DNA of 7,767 nucleotides from an uncultured Gemmatimonadota bacterium. Its GTDB lineage: Bacteria > Gemmatimonadota > Gemmatimonadetes > Gemmatimonadales > Gemmatimonadaceae. How positions within the stretch are numbered: the first letter of the stretch is position 1; the number at the start of each line of letters is the position of its first letter. The position numbers and the translations under genes were made by a program. The notes beneath the pieces are model-generated. The model was not told the origin of the DNA. It made no database searches and worked only from the letters and a program-made list of their open reading frames with translations. The stretch is taken from contig CAMLIT010000163.1 of assembly GCA_946480295.1 (NCBI GenBank), positions 1-7,767 on the forward strand, in the 5' to 3' direction. This document shows, one piece after another, positions 1-6,172 of this stretch.

Positions 1-65
1 TCGTGGTTCGAGGGTCGTGGTTCTATACCTGCTCCTTCTCGACCCTCGACCCTCGACCCTCGACC
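1..65. repeat. Inverted heptanucleotide repeat array, truncated by the left edge
   Basis: Four perfect tandem copies of the 7-mer CTCGACC occupy 38-65. On the other side of a 16-nt centre, 1-21 reads as three 7-mers in the opposite orientation (TCGTGGT, TCGAGGG, TCGTGGT). The two sides are complementary: TCGAGGGTCG at 8-17 pairs perfectly with CGACCCTCGA at 40-49, and equally at 47-56 or 54-63, so several hairpin registers are possible. The right arm lies inside the 3' end of the methyltransferase gene and encodes its last residues, and the stop codon falls in the loop. The element may help end that minus-strand transcript, but it has no U-tract. The left part probably continues beyond the window. 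Short heptanucleotide tandem repeats are a known class in some bacteria such as cyanobacteria; membership of that class here is inference. Confidence 0.8.
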
Positions 66-1009
66 TTCGCCACTACGGCAGCCAGATGCTCAGGAGTGGT
101 CCCGCAGCATCCGCCCACGACGGCCACGCCGAAGTCGCGCACGAACTCCGCCAGCATCGCCGCCATCGGCTCGGGCTCCAGCGGATACACCGCGTCGCCG
201 GTGCCGGTGTTCAGCGGCAGCCCCGCGTTCGGGATGCACGACACCGGACGCGTGGAGTTCGTCGCCAGGTATCGGATCGGCTCGCGCATGTGCTCCGGCC
301 CCGTCGAGCAATTGAGGCCGATCACGTCCACCGGGAGCGCCTCGAGCGTCGTCATCGCGCTGGCGATGTCGGTGCCGAGGAGCATGCGGCCGCTCGTGTC
401 GAGCGTGACCTGCGCCTGCACCGGCACGCGCCGGCCGAGCTCCGCGAAGAGGCGCTCGAAGCCGGCGATCGCCGCCTTCACCTCGAGGATGTCCTGCGCC
501 GTCTCCACGAGCAGCAGGTCGACGCCGCCCTCGACGAGGTACTTCGCCTGCTGATAGTAGTTCTCGGCCAGCTCGCCGAAGGTGATGTTCGACAGCACCG
601 GGTCGCTGCTCGACGGGAGCATCCCCGTCGGGCCGATCGAGCCGGCGACGAAGCGCGGCTTCTCCGGCGTCGCGTATCGATCGCACGCGGCGCGGGCGAG
701 GCGCGCGGCGGCGACGTTCAGCTCGCGCGTCTTCTCCTCGATCCCCCACTCGCGCAGGCGGTGGGGGGTGGACTGGAAGGTGCAGGTCTCCACGACGTCG
801 CAGCCGACGGCGAGGAACGACTCGTGGATGGACCGGATGATGTCCGGCCGCGTCAGCACGAGATGGTCGTTGCACCCCTCGAGGGACTTGCCGCCGAAGT
901 CTTCGGCCGTGGGATGATGGCGCTGGATGTTCGTGCCCATCGCCCCGTCGAAGACGAGGACGCGCCGCGAGAGTTCGCCGAGATACGAGCGCTGTACCGA
1001 GTCAGCCAT
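23..1009 (-). CDS. Stand-alone MetH-type homocysteine S-methyltransferase domain protein
   Basis: This 328-residue cytoplasmic protein matches the N-terminal homocysteine-binding barrel of cobalamin-dependent methionine synthase (MetH module 1, Pfam S-methyl_trans). Visible motifs are the N-terminal FDGAMGTNIQ (20-29), NDHLVLTRPDIIRSIHESF (47-65), VAGSIGPTG (121-129), and the zinc/thiolate ligands Cys234 (GLNCSTGPE) with Cys301-Cys302 (GGCCGTTPEH). It ends where that module ends, so the folate, cobalamin and activation modules must be separate genes, perhaps just left of the window, or it works with another methyl donor. The close match to MetH favours the split-MetH reading over betaine- or S-methylmethionine-dependent enzymes. 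The ATG at 1009 gives the full conserved N-terminus; upstream is only a weak purine stretch. A SAM-II riboswitch and terminator lie immediately upstream, supporting a methionine-synthesis role. The last residues (VEGRGSRVEKEQV) are encoded largely by a heptamer repeat and are probably not functional. Confidence 0.92.
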   Translation of the reverse strand: MADSVQRSYLGELSRRVLVFDGAMGTNIQRHHPTAEDFGGKSLEGCNDHLVLTRPDIIRSIHESFLAVGCDVVETCTFQSTPHRLREWGIEEKTRELNVAAARLARAACDRYATPEKPRFVAGSIGPTGMLPSSSDPVLSNITFGELAENYYQQAKYLVEGGVDLLLVETAQDILEVKAAIAGFERLFAELGRRVPVQAQVTLDTSGRMLLGTDIASAMTTLEALPVDVIGLNCSTGPEHMREPIRYLATNSTRPVSCIPNAGLPLNTGTGDAVYPLEPEPMAAMLAEFVRDFGVAVVGGCCGTTPEHLAAVVAKVEGRGSRVEKEQV

Positions 1010-1026
1010 GTACGACCGTCCGAACG

Positions 1027-1054
1027 AAAAAAGGCCCGACGCGGGGCGCCGGGC
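1027..1054 (-). terminator. Intrinsic terminator (attenuator) in the methyltransferase leader
   Basis: Read on the minus strand, 1054 to 1034 forms a compact hairpin: a 5-bp GC stem, one A-C mismatch, three more GC pairs and a CCC loop. Six T residues follow at 1032-1027. It lies six nt after the riboswitch aptamer and 17 nt before the methyltransferase start codon, which is the expected place for an expression platform. It could also end readthrough from the upstream receiver-like gene, but its contact with the aptamer favours attenuation. Confidence 0.85.
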
Positions 1055-1059
1055 ATGGG

Positions 1060-1113
1060 GGGCGCTTTAGCGGTTGTTTAACGTGGCCGCAAGTTGCCGT
1101 TAAATCGCCACGA
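1060..1113 (-). promoter_or_regulatory. SAM-II (SAM-alpha) riboswitch aptamer
   Basis: The minus strand carries the hallmark SAM-II layout. P1 is a perfect 6-bp stem, CGTGGC (1112-1107) with GCCACG (1087-1082). The 19-nt loop starts GATTTAAC and ends CTTGCG. After P1 come TTAAACAA and CGCTAAAGC, the conserved A-rich and pseudoknot strands of this class. CCGC (1073-1070) can pair with GCGG at the end of the loop to form the pseudoknot. The element is about 54 nt, close to the known minimal aptamer of about 52 nt. SAM-II is known from Alphaproteobacteria, Bacteroidota and metagenomes, upstream of methionine and SAM synthesis genes. Here it precedes a homocysteine methyltransferase and is followed by a terminator, so high SAM should lower expression. 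Identification is by recalled consensus, without a covariance-model score. Confidence 0.92.
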
Positions 1114-1137
1114 AGCAGTCTTGTCCTTGTCTTAGAT

Positions 1138-1599
1138 CTAGCCCGGGCCGCGGTCTCCGGCAAGCGGCGAGCGGCTCTGGCCGTCGGCGCCGTACGCCTG
1201 CGGCTCCGTCGGCGTGCTCCGCTGGCAGCGGCCGGCGGCGCGGGCCCGCTCCTCGACGTGCTGGACCAGCGCGATGAGGCGCTTGCGCTCGAGCGGCAGC
1301 CGGAGATCGGCGAGCACGGCCCGCTGCATCACCGGCGCGAGCGCGACGGGGAGCGCGGCCATCGTGCCGTAGAGGATCGTCGCGCCGCCCGCCGCCAGCG
1401 GGATGCTCAGGGCGTCGCTCGCCGACTCGGCGGCGAGCTGCCGTTCGGCGATGACGATCAGCGGGGGCTCCTGTGCCGCGTGCTCGCGCGCTTCGTGGAG
1501 CGTGAGCACGGTCCTCGGCTGATGTCCCAGAGCGCCGAGGGATTGCGAGAGTCCCTCGAGCAGGGCGGTGTCGCCCCCGACCAGAAGAATCGTCGCCAT
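1138..1599 (-). CDS. Degenerate response-regulator receiver-like protein
   Basis: This 153-residue protein has the outline of a CheY-like receiver: a first strand ATILLVGGD (2-10), a helix, the strand PPLIVIAER (45-53), the strand ATILYGT (73-79), and a final LRLPLERKRLIALVQHV (99-115) like the end of receiver domains. The phosphorylation chemistry is missing: the acidic pair after strand 1 is Gly8-Gly9, the phospho-acceptor position is Ala51 (followed by Glu52), and the conserved Lys before the late Pro is Leu101. It is therefore probably a pseudo-receiver that works without phosphorylation. There is no output domain; residues 120-153 are a low-complexity Arg/Gly/Ser/Pro tail. It starts 14 nt after the DUF167 stop, so it is likely in the same transcript. 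The ATG has only a weak Shine-Dalgarno sequence. The fold call is moderate; function and partner are unknown. Confidence 0.65.
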   Translation of the reverse strand: MATILLVGGDTALLEGLSQSLGALGHQPRTVLTLHEAREHAAQEPPLIVIAERQLAAESASDALSIPLAAGGATILYGTMAALPVALAPVMQRAVLADLRLPLERKRLIALVQHVEERARAAGRCQRSTPTEPQAYGADGQSRSPLAGDRGPG

Positions 1600-1613
1600 C
1601 GTCGCCGGATATC

Positions 1614-1925
1614 TTACTTCTGACTTCCGTCGCGCGCCAGACTCCGAATCCGGTCCTCGGTGATACCGTCGACCTCGACGACCTTCGCGCGCGCGCTCGC
1701 GCCGGCCACGATCCGCACCGCCCGACGGCCGACGGCGAGCAGCCCGGCGAGCAGCTCGACCAGCGCCTCGTTCGCCGCGCCCTCCACCGGCGGCGCCGAC
1801 AGGCGCACCTTGAGCGCGTCGCCATGCACGCCGACGACCTCGCTCCGCGACGCCCGCGGCTGCACGTGGACGTTGAAGCGCACCCCCTGTCCGTGCCGCT
1901 GGACGCGCAGCGCCTCCGCGCTCAC
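1614..1925 (-). CDS. DUF167 (YggU family) protein
   Basis: This small protein of 103 residues matches the DUF167/YggU family. It shows the family core VQPRASRSEVVGVHGDALKV (21-40) followed by RLSAPPVEGAANEAL (41-55), then the strand RIVAGASARAKVVEVDGI (71-88). Family members are small cytoplasmic alpha/beta proteins of about 100 residues with no established biochemical role. I chose the GTG at 1925 because it overlaps the TGA of YggT in a 4-nt GTGA, a classical arrangement for translational coupling, and gives the normal family length; a longer reading in the same frame has no support. YggT followed by DUF167 is a recurring bacterial gene order. The next gene starts 14 nt downstream. Confidence 0.88.
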   Translation of the reverse strand: MSAEALRVQRHGQGVRFNVHVQPRASRSEVVGVHGDALKVRLSAPPVEGAANEALVELLAGLLAVGRRAVRIVAGASARAKVVEVDGITEDRIRSLARDGSQK

Positions 1926-2527
1926 ACGCCGGCGAGCCGCGCCACGATCCCCACCACGCCGGGGCGCACGAGCCAGAGGATGAAGTAGGCGATCAGCGGC
2001 GTGATGTCGACCATGCCGAGCGGCGGCACGAAGCGGCGCAGGGGGCCGAGCAGCCATTCCGTGAGCACGAACGACCAGCGGATCCAGCGCGACCACGGAG
2101 AGATGTTGAACCACGACGAGACCACCCGCACGAGCAGCGCGATCATGACGAGGCTGAACGCCCACGACACGATGAGGGCGGGCAGGAGCCCCGGCGTCGC
2201 CACGCCGCTCGCGACCTGGGTGAGGAGCCCCTGCGCGAACTCGAGCACCTCGAGTAGCACGAGGCCGCCCACGGCGAGCGCCACCACCGTCCACCAGGGC
2301 GCGGTGCTCGGGCGTCCCCCCGCGCGCACCACCACGCGCTCGACGGGCAGCATCAGCGGATCGACGCGGGCACGGAAGAAGCGCGCGATCCCGCTGAAGG
2401 GGCTCAGGCGCCGCGTCCGCACGGCCCAGTCGACGATGGCGATCACCGCCGCCACGACGACGATCCAGAACAGCGCGGTGCGCAGCACCGCGAGCGCGGC
2501 CGCATAGCCGGTGAGCACGACGTTCAT
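1922..2527 (-). CDS. YggT family integral membrane protein
   Basis: This 201-residue membrane protein is of the YggT family. It appears to hold two related halves: a first hydrophobic helix (about 12-36) followed by FFRARVDPLMLPVERVV (50-66), and a second half with helices near 115-138 and 175-197 around TEWLLGPLRRFVPPLG (156-171) and DITPLIAYFILWLV (174-187). The second half keeps the family motif better than the first. A further hydrophobic stretch lies at about 78-97. The length resembles the two-domain E. coli YggT rather than the single-domain form of about 90 residues. Family members are linked genetically to cell-division and osmotic-stress loci, but no mechanism is settled. It overlaps DUF167 by 4 nt and lies 69 nt after the peptidase stop, in the same direction. 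No clear Shine-Dalgarno sequence precedes its ATG. Confidence 0.87.
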   Translation of the reverse strand: MNVVLTGYAAALAVLRTALFWIVVVAAVIAIVDWAVRTRRLSPFSGIARFFRARVDPLMLPVERVVVRAGGRPSTAPWWTVVALAVGGLVLLEVLEFAQGLLTQVASGVATPGLLPALIVSWAFSLVMIALLVRVVSSWFNISPWSRWIRWSFVLTEWLLGPLRRFVPPLGMVDITPLIAYFILWLVRPGVVGIVARLAGV

Positions 2528-2596
2528 GCGCGAAAGCTGTCGGCGCGTCCGCGCGCCAGCAAGTCGGGGCCGGCGCGGCGACGGCTCACCAGCGCG

Positions 2597-4789
2597 TCAC
2601 GGCCGCATGTCGACATTGGCGACGAGAAACGTCAGCCAGTCCGTCGCCTCGTCCACCCGCGTCGAGAGCGGCTTGCCGGGGCCGTGGCCGGTCTTCGCCT
2701 CGACCCGGAGGAGGATCGGCGCCGACCCGGCCTGCGCCGCCTGGAGCGCCGCCGTGAACTTGTACGAGTGCCCCGGCACGACGCGGTCGTCGCGGTCGCC
2801 CGTCGTCACCAGTGTCGCGGGATACCGCGTGCCCGCGCGCACGTGCTGGAGCGGCGAGTAGGCGAGCAGCGACCGGAACTGCTCCGGGTCGTCGACGCTC
2901 CCGTACTCCGGCGTCCATGCCCAGCCGAGGGTGAAGTCCTGGTACCGGAGCATGTCCAGGATCCCTGCCGTGGGGAGCGCGGCGGCGAAGAGGTCGGGGC
3001 GCTGGGTCATGACCGCGCCCACGAGCAGCCCGCCGTTCGACGCGCCGGCGATCGCCAGCCGGCGCGGCGACGTGTATCCCTGCGCCACGAGGAACTTCGC
3101 CGCGCCGATGAAGTCGTCGAACACGTTCTGCTTGCGACCGCCCATCCCCGCCTCGTGCCACGCCCGCCCGTACTCGCCCCCGCCGCGCAGGCCGGGCGCC
3201 GCGTAGACGCCGCCCAGCTCCAGCCAGGCGAGGACCGCCGGCGCGAAGCGCGGCGTCAACGCCACGTCGAACCCGCCGTCGCCGACGAGCAGCGCGGGGT
3301 GGTGGCCGTCGAGCGCGATCCCCTTGCGCGCGGTGATGAACATCGGCACCTGCGTGCCGTCCCGGCTGGTGTAGAAGACCTGCTTCGTCTCGTATGGCGA
3401 GACGTCGACGTCCAGCGCCGGCATCCGGTAGAGCAGGTCGACGCGCGCCTCGGTGTCGTAGTCGTAGACCGCGGGGGGCGAGAGGAACGACGTCACCGTG
3501 AAGAAGAAGTCGGAGTCCTCCGCGCGCGTCGAGAGCTCGCTCACCGTCGCGAAGCGCGGGAGGGTCACCTCGCCGCGGTTCTGGCCGTCGAGCGTGTACA
3601 GCGCCAGGCGCGAATGCGCGTCGTGCAGGAAGTGCACGACGAAGCGATTGCCGACCTGGCGCGCGTCGATCATCGCGTCGAGGCCCTCGCGCACGATCGG
3701 CTGCCACTGCGCCTCGTGCGGCGCGTTGATGTCCACCGCCACGAGCTGGCCGCGCGGCGCGTTGCGCGTCGTGCGGATGTAGAAGGTCTGCCCGCGGCTC
3801 GACACGAAATCGTAGCGCGCGTCGCCGTTGTCGAAGAGCCGCACGATCGGCGCCGAGATCCGCGGCCGTCCCGGGTTGTCGAGGTCGATGAAGTACAGCC
3901 GGTTCCGCTCGTCCCTCCCCGACGAGATGGAGATGACGGCGTAGTGGCCGTCGTCGCTGACGCGCGTGTCGAAGAGCCAGTCCTCGTGGTCGGGACTCTC
4001 GTAGATGAGCTGATCGCTCCGCTGAGGCTGCCCCACTCGATGGTAGTACACCTTCTGCCCGCGCACGACCGCGGTGAGCGAATCCGCGCCGCTCCCGTTC
4101 GCCCACGCCGGCTCGTAGCGCTCGTAGAAGAAGCCGCGCGAGTCGTGCGTCCAGGCGATGCTCGCGCCCCTGATCCAGCGGAGGTCGTCGGGCAGGTCGC
4201 GACCGGTCCGCACGTCGCGCACGTGGATCGTCTGCCAGTCGGAGCCGCTCGCGGATAGCGCGTACGCGAGCAGGCGGCCGTCGGTGGACGGCGCGCTCGC
4301 GGCGAGCGCGACGGTGCCGTCGGCGGCGAGGACGTTGGGATCGAGCAGGACGCGGCCGCCGGAGACGTCGGGGTCCTTCACGTAGAGCGCCGACTGCTCG
4401 TCCGTCCCGCGGTTCTGCAGCCAGAAGAGCCGGTCGCCCGCGCGAACGGGTGCGTCGTAGCGGGTGAAGCGCGAGAGCTTCTCGATGCGCGTCCGGATCG
4501 CCGCGCGCTGCGGGACGGCGGCGAGGTAGGACGACGTCAGCGCGTTCTCCGCCGCGACCCATTCGCGCGTCTCCGCCGACGTCGGGTCCTCGAGCCAGCG
4601 ATACGGGTCGGCGACGCGCACGCCGTGATGCACGTCGACCTGCGTCGATACGCGCGCGGCGGGGTAGTCGAGCCGGCGTCCTCCCGACTGGAGGGGGACC
4701 GCGGTGTCCGGGGTCTGGGCACGGGCGGCGGGTACGACGAGGCCGGCCGCGAGCGCGGCGGCGACCAGGATTCTGCCAGGCGACAGCAT
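2597..4789 (-). CDS. Secreted prolyl oligopeptidase, S9A family serine peptidase
   Basis: This 730-residue serine peptidase should cleave after proline in oligopeptides. Residues 1-24 form a signal peptide (hydrophobic VAAALAAGLVVPA, then Ala-Arg-Ala before Gln25), so it probably acts in the periplasm or outside. The N-terminal helix region carries DPYRWLEDP (61-69), a family signature, and is followed by the beta-propeller (about 110-465) and the alpha/beta-hydrolase domain. By comparison with the porcine enzyme, catalytic Ser584 lies in GASNGG, Asp667 in DRDDRVVPGHS and His702 in TGHGPGKP; Tyr473 matches the oxyanion tyrosine, Trp625 the S1-stacking tryptophan and Arg669 the substrate-binding arginine. 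The usual YGYGGF motif reads VGDGGF (502-507), a Tyr-to-Asp change. Length is normal for S9A and the gene is intact. The ATG at 4789 is chosen because it begins the signal peptide; the Shine-Dalgarno sequence is weak. It is divergent from the EVE gene. Confidence 0.95.
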   Translation of the reverse strand: MLSPGRILVAAALAAGLVVPAARAQTPDTAVPLQSGGRRLDYPAARVSTQVDVHHGVRVADPYRWLEDPTSAETREWVAAENALTSSYLAAVPQRAAIRTRIEKLSRFTRYDAPVRAGDRLFWLQNRGTDEQSALYVKDPDVSGGRVLLDPNVLAADGTVALAASAPSTDGRLLAYALSASGSDWQTIHVRDVRTGRDLPDDLRWIRGASIAWTHDSRGFFYERYEPAWANGSGADSLTAVVRGQKVYYHRVGQPQRSDQLIYESPDHEDWLFDTRVSDDGHYAVISISSGRDERNRLYFIDLDNPGRPRISAPIVRLFDNGDARYDFVSSRGQTFYIRTTRNAPRGQLVAVDINAPHEAQWQPIVREGLDAMIDARQVGNRFVVHFLHDAHSRLALYTLDGQNRGEVTLPRFATVSELSTRAEDSDFFFTVTSFLSPPAVYDYDTEARVDLLYRMPALDVDVSPYETKQVFYTSRDGTQVPMFITARKGIALDGHHPALLVGDGGFDVALTPRFAPAVLAWLELGGVYAAPGLRGGGEYGRAWHEAGMGGRKQNVFDDFIGAAKFLVAQGYTSPRRLAIAGASNGGLLVGAVMTQRPDLFAAALPTAGILDMLRYQDFTLGWAWTPEYGSVDDPEQFRSLLAYSPLQHVRAGTRYPATLVTTGDRDDRVVPGHSYKFTAALQAAQAGSAPILLRVEAKTGHGPGKPLSTRVDEATDWLTFLVANVDMRP

Positions 4790-4907
4790 GCGGCGAGATG
4801 GCGGACGGGAACCGCGGGAAGCGCGGCGCGGCGAGGCTGCGTATCTCCCACAACAACCTGCGCGCGGCGTCGCGCGTCACGTTAGGTTCGACCCGCTATC
4901 TTGCGCC
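4790..4907. other. Divergent intergenic region, peptidase / EVE gene
   Basis: These 118 bp separate the divergently transcribed prolyl oligopeptidase and EVE genes and should hold promoters for both. The only element I can propose is the TATCTT -10 box for the EVE gene. I see no convincing -35/-10 pair for the peptidase, no strong hairpin and no riboswitch. Confidence 0.5.
4897..4902 (+). promoter_or_regulatory. Putative -10 box for a leaderless EVE transcript
   Basis: TATCTT lies five nt before the ATG at 4908, so the A of the start codon is six nt beyond the -10 box, a usual transcription start distance. No Shine-Dalgarno sequence precedes the ATG. Together these fit a leaderless mRNA. The -35 region (around 4874-4879) is not recognisable, so the call rests on one hexamer and its spacing. 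Confidence 0.4.
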
Positions 4908-5381
4908 ATGCACTACTGGATCGTGAAATCGGACGCCGAGGTCTTCTCCTTCGCGGACCTCCTCGCCCAGCCGCGCCGTACCACCTGCTGGGACGGCGTC
5001 CGGAACTACCAGGCCCGCAACTTCCTGCGGGACGCCATGAAGCGGGGCGACCGCGTCCTGTTCCATCACTCGAATGGCGATCCGGCGGCCGTGATGGGGG
5101 TCACCGAGGTCGTGCGCGAGGGCTATCCCGACCACACGGCGTTCGATCCGGCGGATCCGCACTACGATCCGAAGAGCGATCCGGCGGCGCCGACCTGGTA
5201 CATGGTGGACCTGCGCGCCGTCGCCGCGTTCGAGCATCCGGTGCCGCTCGCGGAGCTGCGGCGCACGAAGGGGCTCGAGAAGATGGCGCTGCTCCAGAAG
5301 GGGAGCCGGCTCTCGGTCCAGCCGGTGACGGCGCGCGAGTTCGAGATCGTCTGCCGCCTGGGCGGGCTCGACGCGCGCTAG
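4908..5381 (+). CDS. EVE domain-containing protein
   Basis: This 157-residue protein is a stand-alone EVE domain of the thymocyte nuclear protein 1 (THYN1) type. The diagnostic motifs are YWIVKSDAEVFSFADL (3-18), WDGVRNYQARNFL (28-40) and GDRVLFHHSN (47-56), followed by AVMGVTEVVREGYPD (61-75) and WYMVDLRAV (97-105). EVE is related to YTH and PUA domains and has an aromatic pocket thought to read modified bases in DNA or RNA; the target of this family form is not established. The usual length for the bacterial protein is about 135-160 residues, so it is complete. The ATG at 4908 starts exactly at the family N-terminus, although the frame is open further upstream. It is transcribed away from the peptidase and toward the permease, with which it shares its stop site. 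No restriction or defence genes are nearby, so a housekeeping role is more likely than modification-dependent defence. Confidence 0.92.
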   Translation: MHYWIVKSDAEVFSFADLLAQPRRTTCWDGVRNYQARNFLRDAMKRGDRVLFHHSNGDPAAVMGVTEVVREGYPDHTAFDPADPHYDPKSDPAAPTWYMVDLRAVAAFEHPVPLAELRRTKGLEKMALLQKGSRLSVQPVTAREFEIVCRLGGLDAR

Positions 5382-6169
5382 ACGCGGCCGGTGAGGAGCC
5401 AGATCCCGCTTCCGAGGCCGATGGCGACGATCGCCCAGCGCACGATGCGCTGGCCGACGCGCTGGGCGAGGCGCGAGCCGGCGTAGCCGCCCGCGGTCGC
5501 GCCGACGGCCATCGCCAGCGCCACCGGCCAGCTCACGAGATCGCTCCAGGCGAAGATCAGGGCGGCGACGAGGTTCATGCACAGGCCGCCCCAGTTCTTC
5601 AGGCCGTTCATCCGGTGGATGTTGGTCAATCCCATGAAGCCGAGCGCGGCGAGCATGAGGATGCCGACGCCGGCGCCGAAGTAGCCGCCGTAGATCGCCA
5701 CCAGGAACTGGTAGAAGAGGATCGACAGCGGCGGATACCGCCGCATGCGCCGCTCGTCGGCCGCGGGATCGTCGGCGAGCGCGGCGCCCCGCCGGCGGCG
5801 GATCGCGGCCATGGTGGGTCCCTGCACCACGAACAGCGCCGTCGCGCCGAACACGAGCCAGGGCACGAGGTGCGAGAAGCGCGCGGGCGGCGTGCGCAGG
5901 AGCAGCACCGCGCCGACCAGCCCGCCGGCGAGGCTCGGCAGGGCGAAGCCGATCGCCCACTTCCGCGCCCCGGAGAGCTCGTCGCGATAGCCCCACATGC
6001 TGCCGACGGCGCCGGGCCAGAGCGCGACGGTGCTCGTGGCGTTGGCGACGATGGGCTCGAGGCCGAGCGCGACGAGCGCCGGAAAGGTGAGCAGCGTCCC
6101 GCCGCCGGCGATGGCGTTCATGATGCCGCTGAGCACTGCGACGCCGACGACGGCGAGGAGGCGGGGCAC
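5378..6169 (-). CDS. TauE/SafE family membrane permease
   Basis: This is a polytopic membrane protein of the TauE/SafE family (formerly DUF81), proposed to move sulfonates, sulfite or other small organic anions; the substrate cannot be read from sequence. With the start used here it has 263 residues, normal for the family. The two family halves are visible: NAIAGGGTLLTFPAL (18-32) in the first and YGGYFGAGVGILMLAALG (160-177) in the second, separated by a charged Arg/Asp-rich loop near 124-145. The start is uncertain. GTG at 6169 comes just before the first helix, but no Shine-Dalgarno sequence is visible. The frame stays open to an ATG at 6295; that version would add 42 residues read from a C-rich tract and from the palindrome at 6214-6313, giving a Pro/Arg-rich N-terminus not expected in this family. 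The stop codon overlaps that of the convergent EVE gene. Confidence 0.87.
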   Translation of the reverse strand: MPRLLAVVGVAVLSGIMNAIAGGGTLLTFPALVALGLEPIVANATSTVALWPGAVGSMWGYRDELSGARKWAIGFALPSLAGGLVGAVLLLRTPPARFSHLVPWLVFGATALFVVQGPTMAAIRRRRGAALADDPAADERRMRRYPPLSILFYQFLVAIYGGYFGAGVGILMLAALGFMGLTNIHRMNGLKNWGGLCMNLVAALIFAWSDLVSWPVALAMAVGATAGGYAGSRLAQRVGQRIVRWAIVAIGLGSGIWLLTGRV

Positions 6170-6172
6170 GGC

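Noticed and set aside
1614..2294. Long version of the DUF167 frame (226 codons)
   Set aside because: The extra N-terminal part overlaps YggT and is a low-complexity shadow; the GTG at 1925 gives the normal family length and a GTGA coupling overlap.
2542..2557. Hairpin GGCGCG/CGCGCC between the peptidase and YggT
   Set aside because: Only 6 bp with a 4-nt loop, no T-tract on either strand, and such pairings are expected by chance in this GC-rich sequence; not called as a terminator.
2684..4258. Plus-strand open frame of 524 codons opposite the peptidase
   Set aside because: Antisense shadow of the prolyl oligopeptidase, which has a full set of family motifs; the shadow has none.
2586..4880. 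Minus-strand open frame of 764 codons overlapping the peptidase
   Set aside because: Frame-shifted shadow of the same gene, almost entirely Arg/Ala/Pro, with no domain.
4908..5381. EVE gene as part of a defence island
   Set aside because: EVE domains can be fused to McrBC-type restriction proteins, but this one is stand-alone and the neighbours are housekeeping genes.
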